NCBI GenBank assembly: GCA_014529385.2
Contig: CM043957.1
Location: 84,181,381-84,215,880, forward strand
Source: Adiantum capillus-veneris
Lineage: Eukaryota; Streptophyta; Polypodiopsida; Polypodiales; Pteridaceae
Direction: 5' to 3'
DNA: 34,500 bases
The notes under the pieces are model-generated. The model made no database searches and was not told the origin of the DNA. It saw only the letters and a program-made list of their open reading frames with translations. Numbering within the stretch: position 1 is the first letter of the stretch; every line of letters starts with the position of its first letter. Shown piece by piece: positions 24,001 through 33,545 of this stretch. A program made the position numbers and the translations under genes.

Positions 24001-25600
24001 CTGGACAGAGAGGTTGGGTAGTGAGACCAGCTAAGAATTTTTCCTTTTAGCTTGCCAAGTACCCATTTCCACCTTTGCTTGTAAGTTATTTTGAATCCCA
24101 TAGGAATTCCAAGCAGCTTGAAAACTTGACCATCCTAGATCTGGGAGCAACCCGATCTTGTGACTGTTGCAGGGATCTCACTATTTTGCTATGGTTAATA
24201 ATAGAGTCACTAGCTTCACAAAAAGTAGATAAGCATCCTCAGAAAGCTTCAATTGTGTGTCTATCATTGATCATGATGGCAATAGTGTCATCAACAGCTT
24301 GCTGTAAGCACAACTGATTGTCAGCATTTGGATTTGTTATCCCTATCAAGTTCCTTGCCTCCATTTCTGCTTTTAACTAACCAACCCAAGGCATCTTAGC
24401 ATACATTGTATAATAAGGGAGGAATACGGCAACCTTGTGTGACAAATCTCAACAAGGGAAAATGATCAGTTAGTTCACCATTAAAAGTAATTTTGGCAAA
24501 TGCATTTCCAAATAGAACTTGAATGAATTCGATAAATTTCTTGCCAAATCCAATGTCAATCAGTGAGTGAAACACAAAGTCCCATTCAATTCTATCATAG
24601 GCCTTATCAAAGTCAATCTTGAAGAATATAAAGCTTTGCTCTGTCTCCTCAATGTACTTAAATGTCTCCCACATAGTGCCAATGGCATCAAGAATAAATC
24701 TGCCCTTGATAAATCCTTTTTATTTTGGTAATATGATTTTGCACATAATGGGTCTCTTAGTTAGGGCAAGGGCAATGATCTTATACACAATTGTTAGACA
24801 TGTGATTGGTCTCCAGTTGCCTAAGTCCTCTTTCCTCCCCTTTTTATGAATGAGCTTTATTACTCTAGTGTTTACTGTTAAAAAGAGCTCCAATTGCCAA
24901 GGCTTCCTACCAAAGTAGAAATATGTAGGGTGGCAAAAAATCTTTGTACTTCTGGAAGAACTCATTGGGTAGACCATCTAGGCCAGGTGATTTTCCAGGT
25001 TTCAAGGAATCAACAACACTTCCCAGCTCCCCCTCAATAAGGGGTTGGTCCAATTGCCTAGCCATAGATGGTTAACCATCTTTTTTCTAATTATGGCTAT
25101 TTTGGCTCTGGCATTAAGTGGACCAACCCCCTTGTTAGGAGGAGAGGAGAAAATTTCAGCATAATATCTCTTAACAACTTCTAGGTTCTCCTTGTGAGAA
25201 TGAACCAAATCACTTGCCTGATTTCTGAGTAGAGGGATAAAGTCCTTAATTTTCTATAAAAAAAAAAAAACAGCTTCTCATGTTAGGGTCAGGGGAGTCA
25301 ATTTTCCCTACCCAAAAATCTGTAGTCCAATTAAGGGAAGCCTTGGCAATCAAGAGCTCCTCTCATGTTAGGGTCAGGGGAGTCAATTTTCCCTACCCAA
25401 AAATCTGTAGTCCAATTAAGGGAAGCCTTGGCAATCAAGAGCTCCTCTCTCCTTAGTTCTTGTTTTAGCTCATAAAGGGTAGGGGAAGGAGGACTAGTGG
25501 GCAAAGCCACAGTCTCTAAGTCTGAGATTTGTTTGGATATCATCATTCTTTTGTGTTGTTTAAAAGGAGGAGGAGGAGCTCTGCACTTGTACGAGCTTGA
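24000..25600 (-). pseudogene. L1-type LINE ORF2, linker plus reverse transcriptase half
   Basis: On the minus strand from 25600: FKQHKRMMISKQISDLETVA, LYELKQELRREELLIAKASL NW (linker) and FWVGKIDSPDPNMR. Then VVKRYYAEIFSSPPNKGVG, KLIHKKGRKEDLGNWRPITC (RT block 1), and a frame with FIFFKIDFDKAYDRIEWDFV (catalytic Asp), ITFNGELTDHFPLLRFVTQG and CR-x-PPLLY. After this come degenerate DALGWLVK, QQAVDDTIAIMINDRH (a YADD box changed to AVDD) and SSFQAAWNSYGIQNNL. This is plant L1. Several frameshifts and stops, and an 85-bp duplication, break it. The ORF1/endonuclease half of an apparently matching L1 lies in the opposite orientation at 31087-33345. Confidence 0.82.
25277..25446. repeat. perfect 85-bp tandem duplication inside the L1
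   Basis: Copies at 25277-25361 and 25362-25446, from CTCATGTTAGGGTCAGGGG to CAATCAAGAGCTCCT, show no difference by eye. As 85 is not a multiple of three, it shifts the L1 frame. An A13 run lies just upstream (25258-25270). Confidence 0.9.
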
Positions 25601-25690
25601 AGCTCGTGAAAACTTTATGCCCACTACCTCTACAGAGGGTCACCATCTTCTCGAATGCCATTCCTCTTTCCCTTTGTGGGCAGTACTCTG
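25597..25690 (+). pseudogene. possible LINE zinc-finger remnant, plus strand
   Basis: The frame gives TEGHHLLECHSSFPLWAVL then a stop. HHLLECxSSFPLW resembles the H-x3-C...LW end of zf-RVT regions (H-L-x3-C-x-F-S-x-x-LW). The N-terminal Cys pair is not evident. It is antisense to the L1 fragment that overlaps its left edge. This may be coincidence. Confidence 0.3.
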
Positions 25691-25702
25691 AGAGGCTTTC
25701 TG

Positions 25703-25740
25703 CATTGCACCTCTCCCCTTTTGGGGAGAGAGGGGCAATG
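25703..25740. repeat. strong hairpin
   Basis: CTCTCCCC-TTTT-GGGGAGAG is perfect, and the stem extends outward with CATTGC/GCAATG after a one-base bulge. Confidence 0.7.
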
Positions 25741-25775
25741 GAGCTTCAAGAAGCTTTGAGGAACGGGCTAATGAT

Positions 25776-26001
25776 TGTTGGAATTAGGGTTGTAGAGAAA
25801 CACAAATAGCTTGGAGAAGACGAAGGAAGCTCAAGGCACACAATAGAGAGTGTTTACTTAGTGTGCAATGGAAAGATAGATAGCCCTAGAGTGATGGGCG
25901 TATATACAATGCACGGGGGAAAAAACCTCCTAAAGAGGGAAAAAATGCCCCGGTGGTCCTAGTGTGTTCACACACATCACTACCACATGTATATGGTAAC
26001 A
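25776..26001 (-). repeat. Copia 3' LTR
   Basis: On plus it starts TGTTGGAATTAGGGTTGTAG and ends TATATGGTAACA. It differs from the other LTR at G-T/C-A, CACAAATAG/CACACACAG (two changes) and GGT/GGC. Confidence 0.93.
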
Positions 26002-26013
26002 AATCCCCCCTGG
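26002..26013 (-). promoter_or_regulatory. Copia polypurine tract
   Basis: On minus, CCAGGGGGGATT directly precedes the 3' LTR. Confidence 0.8.
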
Positions 26014-26076
26014 AGTGATGCGGTGAACGAGAGCTGGCACATGAGTAAAGGGAAGTGCCATGCCCTGAGGACAGGA

Positions 26077-28263
26077 TCAGTCCACAAAGGGGAGTAAGCC
26101 CAAAGCTTTGCGGAAAGCTTCAAGCTTCTCACGAGACAATGCCTTTGTGAAAAGATCTGCAAGGTTGTCCTGTGTTGGCACATAAGCCAAGCTGATCTCT
26201 CCTGCTGAGAGCCTCTCCCTGACATAGTGGTAATGCACCTTAATGTGCTTTGTGCGAGCATGAAAAACTGGGTTTCTCGCAATTGCCAATGCGCTCTGAC
26301 TGTCAGTGTAGATAGTGTTGGCAGTGTCCTGTCCAATACCCAAATCAGCCATAAGGCGTCTGAGCCATACACACTCAACCGTAGCTGTGAAGACTGCCCT
26401 GTACTCAGCCTCACAACTCGAAGTGGCCACAGTAGGTTGCTTCTTGCTCAACCATGATATACATGAACTGCCAAGCATGAAACAAAAACCACTTGTGGAC
26501 ACTCGCGTGTCAAAACAACCAGCCCAATCTGAGTCCGAAAAAGCATGTAAGTCTGGTGGCAATGATCCCCCCTTGGGATAAAATAAGCCAAGATGTAAAG
26601 TGCCACTAAGGTAGCGGAAAATCCTCTTGACAGCCTTCCAATGCTTAGACCCTGGGCTATGCATAAATCTGCTGACCTGTGAGATTGCAAACTGAATATC
26701 TGGCCTCGTGTTGCATACATAAATGAGGCAGCCAACAACAGTTTGGTAAAGAGTGACATCAGCAGGATCGCCAGCATCATGTAGACTTAACTTCAAACCT
26801 GTTTCCATGGGAGTGGCAATAGGTTTGCAATCCTCAAGTCCAAACTTACATAGCAATGTCTCTATGTAACTTTTCTGACACAAGGCAATACCACCATCAC
26901 ACTGCTTAAACTGTATACCCAAGTAATGATGCAACAGCCCCAAATATTTCATCTTGAAAGTAGCATTCAAATCAGCCTTAAATTCAGCAATATGTCTCTC
27001 ATTTGGTCCAGTGATCAGCAAATCATCAACATAAAGAACCACGATGAGAAATACATCACCCTCACGCTTTACATACAATGTGCTTTCTGTTGGACTGTTA
27101 CGAAAGCCTTGTTTGACCAAATGAGTGTCAGCTTTCTCATACCAAGCACGAGGAGATTGCTTCAACCCATACAAAGCCTTGTTACATTTGCACACTTTGT
27201 CCTCTTGTCCTTTTATGACAAAACCGCGAGGCTGCGTTACATAAACTTCCTCAAATATGTCACCATTCAAGAAAGCAGTAACAATGTCTGATTGATGTAC
27301 ATCCCAACCAAAATGAGCTGCCAATGCACATAGAAAACGCACAGTAGTCATATGACAACTGGGAGCAAAAGTCTCTTCATAATCTATGCCTTTTTGCTGT
27401 GCATAACCCTTTGCAACAAGTCGAGCCTTATGGCGATCGATCTCACCATCCGGCTTGCATTTCAACTTGTAAACCCACTTCGTACCAATGGCCTTTTTGC
27501 CAGGAGGCAAATCACATAAAGTCCATGTGTCATTTTCTATAAGTGCATCATATTCTGATTGCATGGCAGCCATCCAATTTTCTGAATTCTGTGCTTCATC
27601 AAAAGACAGAGGCTCCTCAACATCATGTAAGCTAGACACAGCCAAAGCATAACAATCTGATGCATAAGATGCATGGCGAGAGCCTGAACGAGTACGACTA
27701 GACAAAGGTGCATCCAATTTACTGTCACGCAAAGTCTGCACCAGCCATTTTGGCATACCTCTAGCCTGCTCATTTTCAACCCTTTCCTCATCAAGTACAT
27801 CATGTACATCTGCATCAGTAGTAGGCTGATCTAAAACATTTTCAGAAACCCCCATAGGTTGTACATTTGCCTCATTGGAACTTACATTCGTATTTCCACC
27901 ACTGAAAAGAGGCAACAAAGTGTCATAAATGTCCTGTGAGCTTACATTACTGTCTCTAGTACATGACAGCAAGGGTTGAACAGAATCTTTTACAAACACT
28001 ACATACCGAGAAACCAGAATACGTTTTGTTTGCGGATGATACAACCTGTAACCTTTGATTTCAGCACTATAACCAACAAAAATACATTTGACAGCCTTAT
28101 CATCCAATTTTCTGCGCTGCACTTGTGGCACGAAAGCATATGCCAAAGAGCCAAAAACATGCATGTGCTCAATAGAAGGTTTTCTATCATGCCATGCTTC
28201 ATATGGAGTAATAGACTGCAAAGATTTCGTAGGACACCTGTTAAGTACATAAGTGGCACACAT
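26077..28263 (-). CDS. Copia pol: integrase C-terminus, reverse transcriptase, RNase H
   Basis: 728 open codons. The integrase C-terminal part (YVLNRCPTKSLQSITPYEAW, HVFGSLAYAFVP, IFVGYSAEIKGYRLY) comes first, then a variable linker. The RT has ENDTWTLCDLPPGKKAIGTK, KARLVAKGYAQQKGIDYEET F, VHQSDIVTAFLNGDIFEEVY, LYGLKQSPRAWYE and the catalytic LYVDDLLITG. The RNase H has FSDSDWAGC, SWLSKKQPTVATSSCEAEYR, IYTDSQSALAIARNP and LADLFTKALSREKLEAFRK. All catalytic motifs that I can see are intact. It ends about 75 bases before the polypurine tract. The upstream frame is continuous with the integrase core except for one TAG at 28276-28278. Confidence 0.93.
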   Translation of the reverse strand: MCATYVLNRCPTKSLQSITPYEAWHDRKPSIEHMHVFGSLAYAFVPQVQRRKLDDKAVKCIFVGYSAEIKGYRLYHPQTKRILVSRYVVFVKDSVQPLLSCTRDSNVSSQDIYDTLLPLFSGGNTNVSSNEANVQPMGVSENVLDQPTTDADVHDVLDEERVENEQARGMPKWLVQTLRDSKLDAPLSSRTRSGSRHASYASDCYALAVSSLHDVEEPLSFDEAQNSENWMAAMQSEYDALIENDTWTLCDLPPGKKAIGTKWVYKLKCKPDGEIDRHKARLVAKGYAQQKGIDYEETFAPSCHMTTVRFLCALAAHFGWDVHQSDIVTAFLNGDIFEEVYVTQPRGFVIKGQEDKVCKCNKALYGLKQSPRAWYEKADTHLVKQGFRNSPTESTLYVKREGDVFLIVVLYVDDLLITGPNERHIAEFKADLNATFKMKYLGLLHHYLGIQFKQCDGGIALCQKSYIETLLCKFGLEDCKPIATPMETGLKLSLHDAGDPADVTLYQTVVGCLIYVCNTRPDIQFAISQVSRFMHSPGSKHWKAVKRIFRYLSGTLHLGLFYPKGGSLPPDLHAFSDSDWAGCFDTRVSTSGFCFMLGSSCISWLSKKQPTVATSSCEAEYRAVFTATVECVWLRRLMADLGIGQDTANTIYTDSQSALAIARNPVFHARTKHIKVHYHYVRERLSAGEISLAYVPTQDNLADLFTKALSREKLEAFRKALGLLPFVD

Positions 28264-28275
28264 AATGGCCTCAAG

Positions 28276-28863
28276 CTAAAAAGAATGCGGTAAAGCTTGA
28301 CTTTTGACCATACATCGTGCCATTTCCGTCAATAACCTGTTTTTCCTCTCAGCAACACCATTTTGATGAGGTGTATAAGGCACTGTACATTGGTGTTTTA
28401 TCCCACGACTAGCCAGAAATGCATTAAATTCATGAGACATATACTCCCCCCCTCGATCGGAACAGAGGGTGCCCATAGTACATTTCGAGACATTTTCAAC
28501 CATAGCCAGAAATTGTTTGAAGCACATAAAAACTTCGGACTTCGCTTTAAGCGGAAATACCCATGCATGCCTGGAGTAATCATCAATGAAAGTCACGAAG
28601 TACAGGTAATTGCCCAAGGACGGAGTTTGCATGGGCCCACAAACATCACTATACACAAGCTGCAACCTGCATGTGGCCCGAACTGAACCATCCTTTGGAA
28701 ACTTAGAACACTGCATCTTACCCAAAATACAGCCTTCACAAACATGTTTGACAGGTGCTTCAAGAGGCGGCAAAGAAGCAACCATATCAGATTTCTGCAA
28801 ACGCAGCAAACTGGCAAAATTCAGATGACCAAAACGTGAGCATTTGGAAAATTTTGTCCACAC
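28276..28863 (-). pseudogene. Copia integrase core
   Basis: The zinc-binding region reads SRFGHLNFASLLRLQK and CEGCILGKM; the first His of the H-H-C-C finger is not visible because the frame breaks just upstream. The catalytic core has LVYSDVCGPMQTPSLGNYL (Asp), DDYSRHAWVFPLKAKSE, TLCSDRGGEYMSHEFNAFL (Asp) and PHQNGVAERKNRLLTEMAR (Glu), a complete D-D-E set. One TAG separates it from the rest of pol, and a small indel near 28850 separates it from the protease frame. The enzyme inserts the element's cDNA. Confidence 0.9.
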
Positions 28864-29693
28864 TTGTCATACAAAGTGAGCTTATACAGCCCACGACACA
28901 AAAGGCCAGATGCAACAATTTCATCACCAAAGCTGAGATCATGAACTATACATCTGTCATCCACAAATTTGACTACAAGTCCAAGTCTAGCAAGTGCGGA
29001 TACAGACAAGAGATTCTTCTTGATCCTAGGTACATAAAGTGCATCAACAAGTGTGAAGGAACTGCCATTAGCAGCAGTGAGCACAATCTTTCCAACTCCC
29101 TGAACTAGATAAGAGGCGTTGTTGGCACAAGTGACTGAATTCCCATGAGGGACAGACTCCAGAGAGGTAAACAATTCACGATGTGAGGTAATGTGCTTTG
29201 TAGCACCACTGTCGAAATACCATACATGTAAATCTGCAGCAACTGACAAGCATGCATCATGGACAGCAGGATTGTAAGTGCACTCTGCGCTAAATGCCCA
29301 TTCTGCATCAACATCAGCAACACAGTCTCCTTTCAGAGAAGACTCAACAATGGCTGCATTTGTAGTGGAACCAGCATTTGCAGTGGAACCACCCTCTTTC
29401 TTCTTAGCCTCTTTGGCCTTCAACTTAGGACACGACTTGATCAAGTGATCATTGGCTTTACAATAATGGCAACGCATCTTCTTTTTGCCCTTATCACCAG
29501 AATTGCCATCAGAAGCATTAGGAACAGAATTTTTGTCACTTGCAGCAGAACCATAAGAAGTGGCTGCATTACTGTTACCACCCTTTCTTTGAGAAGCAAT
29601 AAAAGCCTGTTCAACTGCATGCTGCCTAGTCCTGTTTTTTTCTAGAAAGTGACTCTTGCAACAGCAATGTGCATAATGCATCAAACTTGACAA
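28821..29693 (-). pseudogene. Copia gag C-terminus and protease
   Basis: The in-phase Copia sequence starts at about 29640 with EKNRTRQHAVEQAFIASQRK. The nucleocapsid finger MRCHYCKANDHLIKSCPK is a complete C-x2-C-x4-H-x4-C. The protease follows with VWYFDSGATKHITSHRELF (the DSGA active site), ALYVPRIKKNLLSVSALARL and GLLCRGLYKLTLYDKC. After that the frame runs out near 28850 while the integrase finger resumes in another frame. The part upstream of 29640 in this frame is a shadow of the gag frame. Confidence 0.9.
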
Positions 29694-30306
29694 CTTCAGG
29701 ATTTCCTTGGGTCATCAGTCTCCAAGTACTAGCAAAAGTCTGGTAGGAATCTGGTAAGGCATCAAGAACAGTCTACACAAGGGAACTGTCTGAAATGACT
29801 TCACCTACAGAAATAAGTTGCTCATTGATATCCTTGACACTAGCAAGGAAAGTGTCCATATCATCTTCCTCATGCATAATCTTCGACTCCAGCTCTTTAC
29901 ACAGCAAAGCAATTTTAGCTTCATTGCGGCTTGCATAAAGACCTGCTAGAATATCCCAAGCATGTTTTGCAGATTTTGCTGAACGGATGTGAGGAACAAT
30001 GGTGCGCTTCACAGACAACACAATCAATGCATGAGCCTACGCATCCTTAACATCTCAACGAGCTTGTTCTGCCGTAGGAAAAACAACTCTAACAGCTGCA
30101 ATCCTTGCAGCAAGACCTGCAACATCCTCAACATCGCCTACATCCTCAGAATCAGGACGTACATCAATGCCTTGCACAATGTTCCAGACACCCTTTGACA
30201 CAAGAACATGTTGCATCATATAAGCCCACATAGGGTAGTTGTCCCCATCCAACCTGTCCTCAGCAGCAAACATCTTGAACACATCTGTGTTGTTGTTGTC
30301 AGCCAT
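29650..30306 (-). pseudogene. Copia gag N-terminal part, three in-frame stops
   Basis: The start is the ATG at 30306 (MADNNNTDVFKMFAAEDRLD), followed by GDNYPMWAYMMQHVLVSKGV WNIV, the usual Copia gag opening (x-L-D-G-x-N-Y-x-x-W). Stops interrupt at 30055-30057 (TGA) and 30037-30039 (TAG). Then SAKSAKHAWDILAGLYASRN EAK, LCKELESKIMHEEDDMDTFL and ISVGEVISDSSLV follow, then a TAG at 29773-29775, then LDALPDSYQTFASTWRLMTQ. The last part is the gag UBN2-type fold. A frameshift in an A-run near 29640 leads into the finger region. Two of the stops could be CGA-to-TGA and CAG-to-TAG changes, as methylated DNA often shows. Confidence 0.88.
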
Positions 30307-30651
30307 GGTAAATGCTGCACCTGATGTGAAAACTGCCCGAAAATAGGAGAAACGAAGCGGGAACAACCTGTGCTATATAGCACAAACCGTAGAAGACTAT
30401 AAGGCACCTGTTATGCAGAAAACGGCAGTGACAGAAATTCTGCACAAAATGATGAAATAGCCTGTGCAGTATTGCCTGTAGTGGAAACGGAGGCCGAAAT
30501 GAGCCCAAATCAAAATTCTGAGCAGACCAAGCTCTTTGAGCCCTCCCAAAATATTTGTCAACCTGCGAACGCTCGCCAAAGCTCACTGAAATCGGAGAAA
30601 GTGAGCAGACGTGTGCTGGAGCAGCTAGCGACTAAGCGCGGGAGGATGTGA
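30307..30651 (-). other. Copia leader between primer site and gag
   Basis: About 345 bases with no ORF of note. It contains the palindrome TGCTATATAGCA (30371-30382). It would hold the packaging signal. Confidence 0.5.
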
Positions 30652-30666
30652 CCTGCTCTGATACCA
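30652..30666 (-). promoter_or_regulatory. Copia primer binding site for tRNA-iMet
   Basis: On minus, TGGTATCAGAGCAGG lies two bases after the end of the 5' LTR. Confidence 0.93.
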
Positions 30667-30668
30667 AT

Positions 30669-30894
30669 TGTTGGAATTAGGGTTGCAGAGAAACACACAC
30701 AGCTTGGAGAAGACGAAGGAAGCTCAAGGCACACAATAGAGAGTGTTTACTTAGTGTGCAATGGAAAGATAGATAGCCCTAGAGTGATGGGCGTATATAC
30801 AATGCACGGGGGAAAAAACCTCCTAAAGAGGGAAAAAATGCCCCGGCGGTCCTAGTGTGTTCACACACATCACTACCACATGTATATGGTAACA
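30669..30894 (-). repeat. Copia 5' LTR
   Basis: On plus, TGTTGGAATTAGGGTTGCAG to TATATGGTAACA. The compact 226-bp LTR contains GGGCGTATATACAATGC, a TATA-like segment. Confidence 0.93.
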
Positions 30895-31086
30895 ATGAAA
30901 TCAGTGATGAAAATCCCCTCCAAAGGCAACATGTGCTGCCAATACGCATCAGGTCAATGCGTCGCACACCCAGTTCCGACCTTTGTTAGGAGCCTGTGTC
31001 GGAGCCCTTTCCATTGGGTATCTCTTATATCAACAAGGGACAGCTTCTGTAGCAGCCTCCGCAACCTTCTTATACTTCAGTGGTAA
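30895..31086 (+). other. short segment upstream of L1 ORF1
   Basis: No known motif. A plus frame is open (KSVMKIPSKGNMCCQYASGQ...) but does not resemble a family. It may be the L1 5' untranslated region, or the continuation of the sequence at 25640-25775 that the Copia insertion split. Confidence 0.3.
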
Positions 31087-32029
31087 TGCAGGTCCCCCCT
31101 AATCCTCGTCGTGGCTCTTTAGCATTGATGGAACAAGCTCAACCCCTCATGGAGAAGGTAAGTCCCCCTGCCTCAAGCTCAAGTAAATAATGAGATTATC
31201 TTCCTCCATAAAGTAGATAATGGTAGTGGGCTCCATGATAATATCTCCAAGCCAAGAGAAGACGAGGATCATAGCCCTCCTCAGGGGGGCCTACCAAAGG
31301 ACGAGCATTGTCCTACTTTTATGAAGGTGACCCTTACCTTGATCAAGGGGGGGGGGGGGTGACCATTCCTACTAAGGAATTGGAGATGTGGCATAACCAA
31401 TTGCAGAACAGAGTGATTATTGGGTTGTGTCATGGTGTCAGGCCCTCCATGGAAGCTCCAAAGAACTGGATTACCCAGCAGTGGACTGACAAAAACATTA
31501 ATGTTTCTCAAGTACTATACCTGCCAAATAAGTATTCTCTCTTCTTTTTTGATGACCCTAACACTACTTTGCAGGTAGTTGGGCATGGACAATGGAATAC
31601 TCCCATGACAGTGTTTAATTGGCACCAGGACTTCAACCCTACAGGTCCTAAACCCACCAAAGTCCTAGTATGGGTGGACTTTCCAGATCTCCCAATAGAA
31701 CTTTACCCCTGGCTCAAAAACATTGGCAATTGGATTGGAAAAGTTCTAGGTCAGAGAGCTAGACCATCAATCCAAAATGGGATCCCCAGCTTCTTATTGA
31801 AGTGGATTTAGGGCAAGAATTAAAATATGAGGTGCCAATTAGAGACTCTTTAGGGAAACCCCTTCACCTTCAAAGGGTAGCTTATAAAAACCTGCCAAAT
31901 GCCTGCTTTCATTGTCTAAGACAAGGGCATTTCATTAAAGATTGCCTTGAATTGAAGCTTGAGAAGAGAGATCATCTGACGGCCATGAAGGTTTCAAGTC
32001 AGTTCCAAAGAAGAAGAATAAGAACCTGA
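31087..32029 (+). pseudogene. plant L1 ORF1 (DUF4283-like with zinc knuckle)
   Basis: The frame begins MQVPPNPRRGSLALMEQAQP at 31087 and shifts more than once. The conserved part reads LEMWHNQLQNRVIIGLCHG, NKYSLFFFDDPNTTLQVVGH, GQWNTPMTVFNWHQDFNP and KVLVWVDFPDLPIELYPWLK, then after a shift near 31780 LIEVDLGQELKYEVPI. The zinc knuckle NACFHCLRQGHFIKDC (C-x2-C-x4-H-x4-C) follows. This is the nucleic-acid-binding ORF1 protein of plant L1 elements (DUF4283 followed by a knuckle), which binds the element RNA. A run of 13 G at 31347-31359 is one frameshift site. Confidence 0.8.
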
Positions 32030-32045
32030 CATCCCTACCCAAAAG

Positions 32046-32420
32046 ATGCCTAGTCCAGTTAACCAGTCAGACACTCATAAAGATGCTTTTGAAGACCCTC
32101 CCTCGGAAAGGACTAGAGGCACGTCCTTTTCATCTTCATCTGATGCTGAAGAGGAGTCTATCCCTAACTTTGAAGCCCCTCAATTCATTATAAAAAATAA
32201 CCCTTTATTTGAAGACCAACTTGAAGCTTTTGACTCTGAAGAAAAGAGAAGCTTGTATTTGTCTTTAGCCCCCTCAGTAGATATTGTTATGACACAAGTT
32301 GAGGAAGAAAGACTTCCAATGCCATCTTCTTTCAAAACAAAGAGAAAAAAGGAGCCATCCAAGAATCCTAATAGGATTTCAGTCTCCTTTGCTAAACCTC
32401 TTAAAAGAAACAAAAAATGA
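32046..32420 (+). CDS. acidic C-terminal extension of L1 ORF1
   Basis: 124 codons, rich in Ser, Glu and Pro: SFSSSSDAEEESIPNFEAPQ, DSEEKRSLYLSLAPSVDIVM and a basic end (KTKRKKEPSKN, KPLKRNKK). It comes between the zinc knuckle and the endonuclease start, where plant L1 ORF1 proteins carry a low-complexity tail. It ends at TGA 32418-32420, overlapping the ATG of ORF2 at 32417. Such a 1-4 base overlap is a common ORF1/ORF2 arrangement. Confidence 0.5.
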   Translation: MPSPVNQSDTHKDAFEDPPSERTRGTSFSSSSDAEEESIPNFEAPQFIIKNNPLFEDQLEAFDSEEKRSLYLSLAPSVDIVMTQVEEERLPMPSSFKTKRKKEPSKNPNRISVSFAKPLKRNKK

Positions 32421-33160
32421 CAGCTCCTCCCATAAAAGGATTCTCTTTCAACTGCAAGGGATTTACAGATCCTACTCGGGCTCATATTCTAAAGCAGTGG
32501 ATAAGGGACATTAACTTGAAGTTTGATTTTATTTCTCTACAAGAGCTTAAAGAATCCAGGCACTCTTTGAACTCTAACCTGCTCAGGCTAGGCTCTGGAT
32601 TAAATGGAACTCTATTGAGCATCCTAAAGGTAAAGGTGGAGCAACTATTGGTATTGCAGAACATCTGGTTTTAGGAAAATTTTCATTCCATAAATCCTCA
32701 GTCAACTGCTGGATAACAACCACTATGTGCAAGCCTGCTAATTGTACTATTGTGTCTCTATATGCCCCCAACTCTATCTCAGGCAGGGCAACAATCTGGA
32801 CAGACTCTAACCAATCTGCCTCAACCTTGCATTCTTCTAGGAGATTTCAACATGGTAGAATCTTTCGATGACAGATGGAATAACCTTGGACAAGTCATTG
32901 GTGGGGTAGAGAAATATCATTTGGAGGAGTTTGTGGACAAAAAAAAGTTGCTGGACATATCTCAAGAAACCGGTTTTACTTGGACAAACAAACAACAAGG
33001 TAATTGCTACAGATCAGCAAGATTAGACAGAATATATATGAACTCAGATCTCATTCAATACTTTTGACACCTTAACTATTGGTCTCACAATTCTCTTCTC
33101 ATGTATGATCATTCACCTGTTGTAGTTGAGCTCATAAGACAAGCACAAATGTTAAAGCAG
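32417..33160 (+). pseudogene. plant L1 ORF2 endonuclease domain
   Basis: The start ATG overlaps the ORF1 stop. The frame gives GFSFNCKGFTDPTRAHILKQ and FDFISLQELKESRHSL (the catalytic Glu in LQE). It then shifts to KGGATIGIAEHLVLGKFSFH and CTIVSLYAPNS, shifts again to PQPCILLGDFNMVESFDDRW (GDFN), TGFTWTNKQQGNCYRSARLD and RIYMNSDLI, and ends with SLLMYDHSPVVVELI (DHSP). All APE endonuclease landmarks are there in order, with at least two frameshifts and a stop. It is the missing front half of the kind of L1 whose RT half lies on the minus strand at 24000-25600. Confidence 0.82.
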
Positions 33161-33192
33161 ACTAGCATCATACTGATCAATCTCTGCTCCCT

Positions 33193-33345
33193 TTGCAGTG
33201 TGTGAGAAATAAGGTAAAATATGCCTTTGACAACGCTTTTAGTCTTCATTCTTCAACATTTAAAGCTTGGGACTTTGCTGTCAAACACACTCAAAAAGCA
33301 CTATCTGATTTCAAGCTTAGGGGAATGGTTTTTCCATTTTTTGAA
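33193..33345 (+). pseudogene. L1 ORF2 linker fragment
   Basis: QCVRNKVKYAFDNAFSLHSS, TFKAWDFAVKHTQKALSDF KL is the helical linker after the endonuclease. L1 homology stops here at about 33330-33345. The opposite fragment starts with the next piece of the same linker (KQHKRMMISKQISDLE). Confidence 0.6.
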
Positions 33346-33429
33346 AAGGGTAACAAGGTACTTCCTACTAGCTTGTATCATATTATATTCAATCCAATGT
33401 GAGATTCCCACAGATTCGCTTCATTCTCC

Positions 33430-33545
33430 TTGAAGATTTTCTTCCCTTTCAAAAGGGAACAAGAGTTTTGAACCTGTGCCATTAAGTCAAAGACCTCTAG
33501 CACCACTGCTGTAACCACTCAGGCAAGGTCATTGAGCTATTTATA
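33430..33545 (-). repeat. tRNA-derived SINE head or tRNA pseudogene
   Basis: On the minus strand CCTTGCCTGAGTGGTTACAG (A box TGCCTGAGTGG) is followed about 40-45 bases later by CACAGGTTCAAAACTC (B box GGTTCAAAACTC). The order and distance are those of a tRNA with a long variable arm. A T9 run on plus (33562-33570) lies just outside its 5' end. No intact acceptor stem was found, so it is not a working tRNA gene. Confidence 0.6.

Larger units (their letters stand above)
25776..30894 (-). mobile_element. near-intact Ty1/Copia element
   Basis: 226-bp LTRs at 25776-26001 and 30669-30894 differ at only four positions by eye. A primer site and polypurine tract are in place, and gag-protease-integrase-RT-RNase H follow in Copia order on the minus strand. 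The flanks are ATGAT (left, 25771-25775) and ATGAA (right, 30895-30899), a 5-bp target duplication with one mismatch. Lesions are few: two stops and one more in gag, a frameshift near 29650, a frameshift near 28850 and one stop at 28276. The element sits between the two opposite halves of an L1. Confidence 0.92.

Noticed and set aside
26448-26780. Minus-strand ORF of 110 codons and plus-strand ORFs over the Copia pol
   Set aside because: Shadows of the Copia pol frame.
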